Below, piece after piece: positions 13,791 to 15,313 of a stretch of DNA of 15,313 nt. The stretch's first letter is position 1. Each line of letters starts with the position of its first letter. Position numbers and translations under genes: made by a program. Source of the stretch: an uncultured Selenomonadales bacterium (GTDB lineage: Bacteria; Bacillota; Negativicutes; Selenomonadales; Selenomonadaceae); assembly GCA_937910665.1 (NCBI GenBank), contig CALEPR010000045.1:1-15313 (forward strand). Reading direction: 5' to 3'. The notes beneath the pieces were generated by a model, which was not told the DNA's origin, ran no database searches, and saw nothing but the letters and a program-made list of their open reading frames with translations.

Positions 13791-15152
13791 ATGCGTGTGG
13801 TAATTGTCGGCGCAGGAAAACTTGGTTACACCATCGCCGAATTTCTCAGTAACGAACAAGTTGAAGTTGTCGTCGTGGACAAGGAAGAAAGTCAGCTCAC
13901 AGCCGTGAAAGAAAATCTGGATGTTATGACGATAAATAAAAATGGCGCGAACCCGATTACTTTGGACGATCCCGACATTAACGGCGCGGAAATTTTTATT
14001 GCGGTCACCGCGACCGACGAAGTTAATATGGTTGCCTGTATCCTCGCAAAAAAGCATGGAATGAAACATACAATCGCCAGGATTCGCGATATGCAGTTCA
14101 TGGGCGAAGCTCGCGAGTACATGAAAAAAAATTTTGACATCGACTTGATGATAAATCCGGAACTTATCGCCGCGCAGGAAATTTACAGAATTTTAATGAC
14201 TCCCGCCGCTCTCAATGTCGATGACTTCGCCGGAGGAAAAGTTCGTCTGTTCGAGGCGAAGATAAAAAAGCATAGTACGCTTGCAAATGTTCCGCTGAAA
14301 AATTTGAAATTGCCTTCGGGAGTTTTGGCAGGTTTAATTCTGCGCGATCACAGAATGATAATTCCTCACGGCGACGACGTTCTCCAAGTTCATGACAATG
14401 CCTACTTTATTGGATTTCCAGACGCGATAGAAAAATTCAGTACAAATTTTGTTCAACAAAATTCTCGACCGCTTGAAAGAGTTATGATCATCGGCGCAGG
14501 AAGAATTGCCCGCGCTCTGGTCAAACAGCTGAATGAAAGCGGAGTTTCTGTCAAAGTCATTGAGAAAGACAAAATGCGTTGCGAGCAGATGGCAGAAATT
14601 TTGTCCGACGACAGTATTGCAATTTTCGGCGACGGTGCGAATGTCGATCTTTTGACTGAGGAAGGAGTTGCCTCTGCCGACGCGATTGTCTGTCTGACTG
14701 AGGACGACAGATTAAATTTGATGCTCGCGCTCTTGGCAAAACATCTCGGCGCGAAAAAAACTGTCGTGCGCGTTTACAGGACAGAGTATGTTGACTTGAT
14801 AGAAAAAGTTGGCGTGGACGTTGTAATTTCCGCAAGACTTTTGTCGGCAAGCGAGGTACTTGCTTTTGTTCGACGCGGGGGAGTCACTCGCGTTTCGATT
14901 TTGGAAGGCGCGAAAGCTGAGGCAGTTGAGGTAATTGTTCAGCGCGGGACTCGTGCGGAAGGAAAAAAATTGATGGAAGTTAAATTGCCGAAATCCTGTT
15001 TGGTTTGCGCTTACGTCAGAAAAAATACTGCTTACATTCCAAACGGAAATACAATTTTGTTGCCGGGCGACAGAATAATTTTATTTTGTCTGCGCGGCTC
15101 GGCGAAAGAAGTTGTCAGTTGGTTTACAAATGAACAGCGATTTATCATTTAA
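13791..15152 (+). CDS. trkA: Trk potassium uptake system NAD-binding regulatory protein
   Basis: TrkA (453 residues) is the cytoplasmic peripheral subunit that gates TrkH/TrkG/KtrB-type K+ channels in response to nucleotides. It shows the tandem layout of full-length TrkA: RCK_N with GAGKLG (7-12) and acidic D30; RCK_C; a second RCK_N with GAGRIA (235-240); then a second RCK_C ending at the C-terminus. Length is that of a double-RCK TrkA, not the ~220-residue KtrA. The second nucleotide loop ends in Ala (GxGxxA), a tolerated variant. GGAAGG at 13773-13778 is 12 nt from the ATG, a little far, suggesting modest translation. No trkH lies in the remaining 160 bp, so its channel partner may be further right or elsewhere. 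Confidence 0.93.
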   Translation: MRVVIVGAGKLGYTIAEFLSNEQVEVVVVDKEESQLTAVKENLDVMTINKNGANPITLDDPDINGAEIFIAVTATDEVNMVACILAKKHGMKHTIARIRDMQFMGEAREYMKKNFDIDLMINPELIAAQEIYRILMTPAALNVDDFAGGKVRLFEAKIKKHSTLANVPLKNLKLPSGVLAGLILRDHRMIIPHGDDVLQVHDNAYFIGFPDAIEKFSTNFVQQNSRPLERVMIIGAGRIARALVKQLNESGVSVKVIEKDKMRCEQMAEILSDDSIAIFGDGANVDLLTEEGVASADAIVCLTEDDRLNLMLALLAKHLGAKKTVVRVYRTEYVDLIEKVGVDVVISARLLSASEVLAFVRRGGVTRVSILEGAKAEAVEVIVQRGTRAEGKKLMEVKLPKSCLVCAYVRKNTAYIPNGNTILLPGDRIILFCLRGSAKEVVSWFTNEQRFII

Positions 15153-15313
15153 AAATTGTCAATCAGTCGTAGGTGAGCAAAAATTTTTTTGACTGCTGAA
15201 AATTTCTTCCGAAGAAAAAAATTTTTCCTCCAAAGTGGAAACAAAAAAATTTTGTCTCTTGAATTGTCAAGTGAAGTGCAACGAAGTAGAAAAATAAATT
15301 TCCAATTTATTCC
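15153..15313. other. Non-coding right end
   Basis: This stretch has no coding frame I can support. It is rich in A and T tracts. A CAGTC/GACTG inverted pair (starting at about 15165) and a short TTTCTTC/GAAGAAA dyad (about 15205-15220) followed by A- and T-tracts could contribute to trkA termination, but neither is a clear intrinsic terminator. Confidence 0.4.

Overview
The window reads as a chromosomal housekeeping segment of an AT-rich, strictly anaerobic member of the Firmicutes. The Negativicutes (Selenomonas/Anaerovibrio-like bacteria) are my best guess. This rests on strong GGAGG ribosome-binding sites, a ferredoxin-dependent 2-oxoacid oxidoreductase, a diaminopimelate/peptidoglycan gene set, and the very common A4-6T4-6 tracts; it is inference, not a database match. 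I see no phage, transposase, CRISPR array, rRNA or tRNA.

Layout. Positions 1-408 are non-coding and carry an inverted/direct repeat cluster and a good extended -10 promoter. From 409 to 3205 runs korD-korA-korB-korC, a four-subunit 2-oxoacid (probably 2-oxoglutarate):ferredoxin oxidoreductase, with 4-bp ATGA overlaps between korD/korA and korA/korB. A dCMP deaminase gene follows with its own promoter. It converges on dapF (minus strand) across a shared bidirectional terminator. Divergent from dapF is an operon of a stand-alone AICAR formyltransferase, a polyprenyl diphosphate synthase and murD, preceded by a leader with a strong hairpin and a possible leader peptide. murD ends at a bidirectional terminator shared with a minus-strand pair, rsmI followed by a divergent ProC-like gene. 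rsmI and the plus-strand EF-G-like gene are driven from a perfectly symmetric divergent promoter region. After the EF-G-like gene come a heptanucleotide repeat array, a methyltransferase gene with a secretion-type signal peptide, a terminator, and trkA.

How the genes fit together. Kor links carbon flow to ferredoxin. The dCMP deaminase and the AICAR formyltransferase serve nucleotide synthesis. dapF, the prenyl synthase and murD serve peptidoglycan precursor and lipid-carrier supply. rsmI and the EF-G paralogue act at the ribosome, and TrkA gates potassium uptake. No single dedicated accessory system is visible.

The points most worth a second look are non-coding or divergent: a 7-bp-periodic repeat family found both after the EF-G-like gene and in frame inside murD; a 14-bp perfect inverted repeat holding both divergent -10 elements; mutually exclusive hairpins in the EF-G leader; a ProC-like protein that has lost its signature motifs; and a methyltransferase apparently sent out of the cytoplasm.
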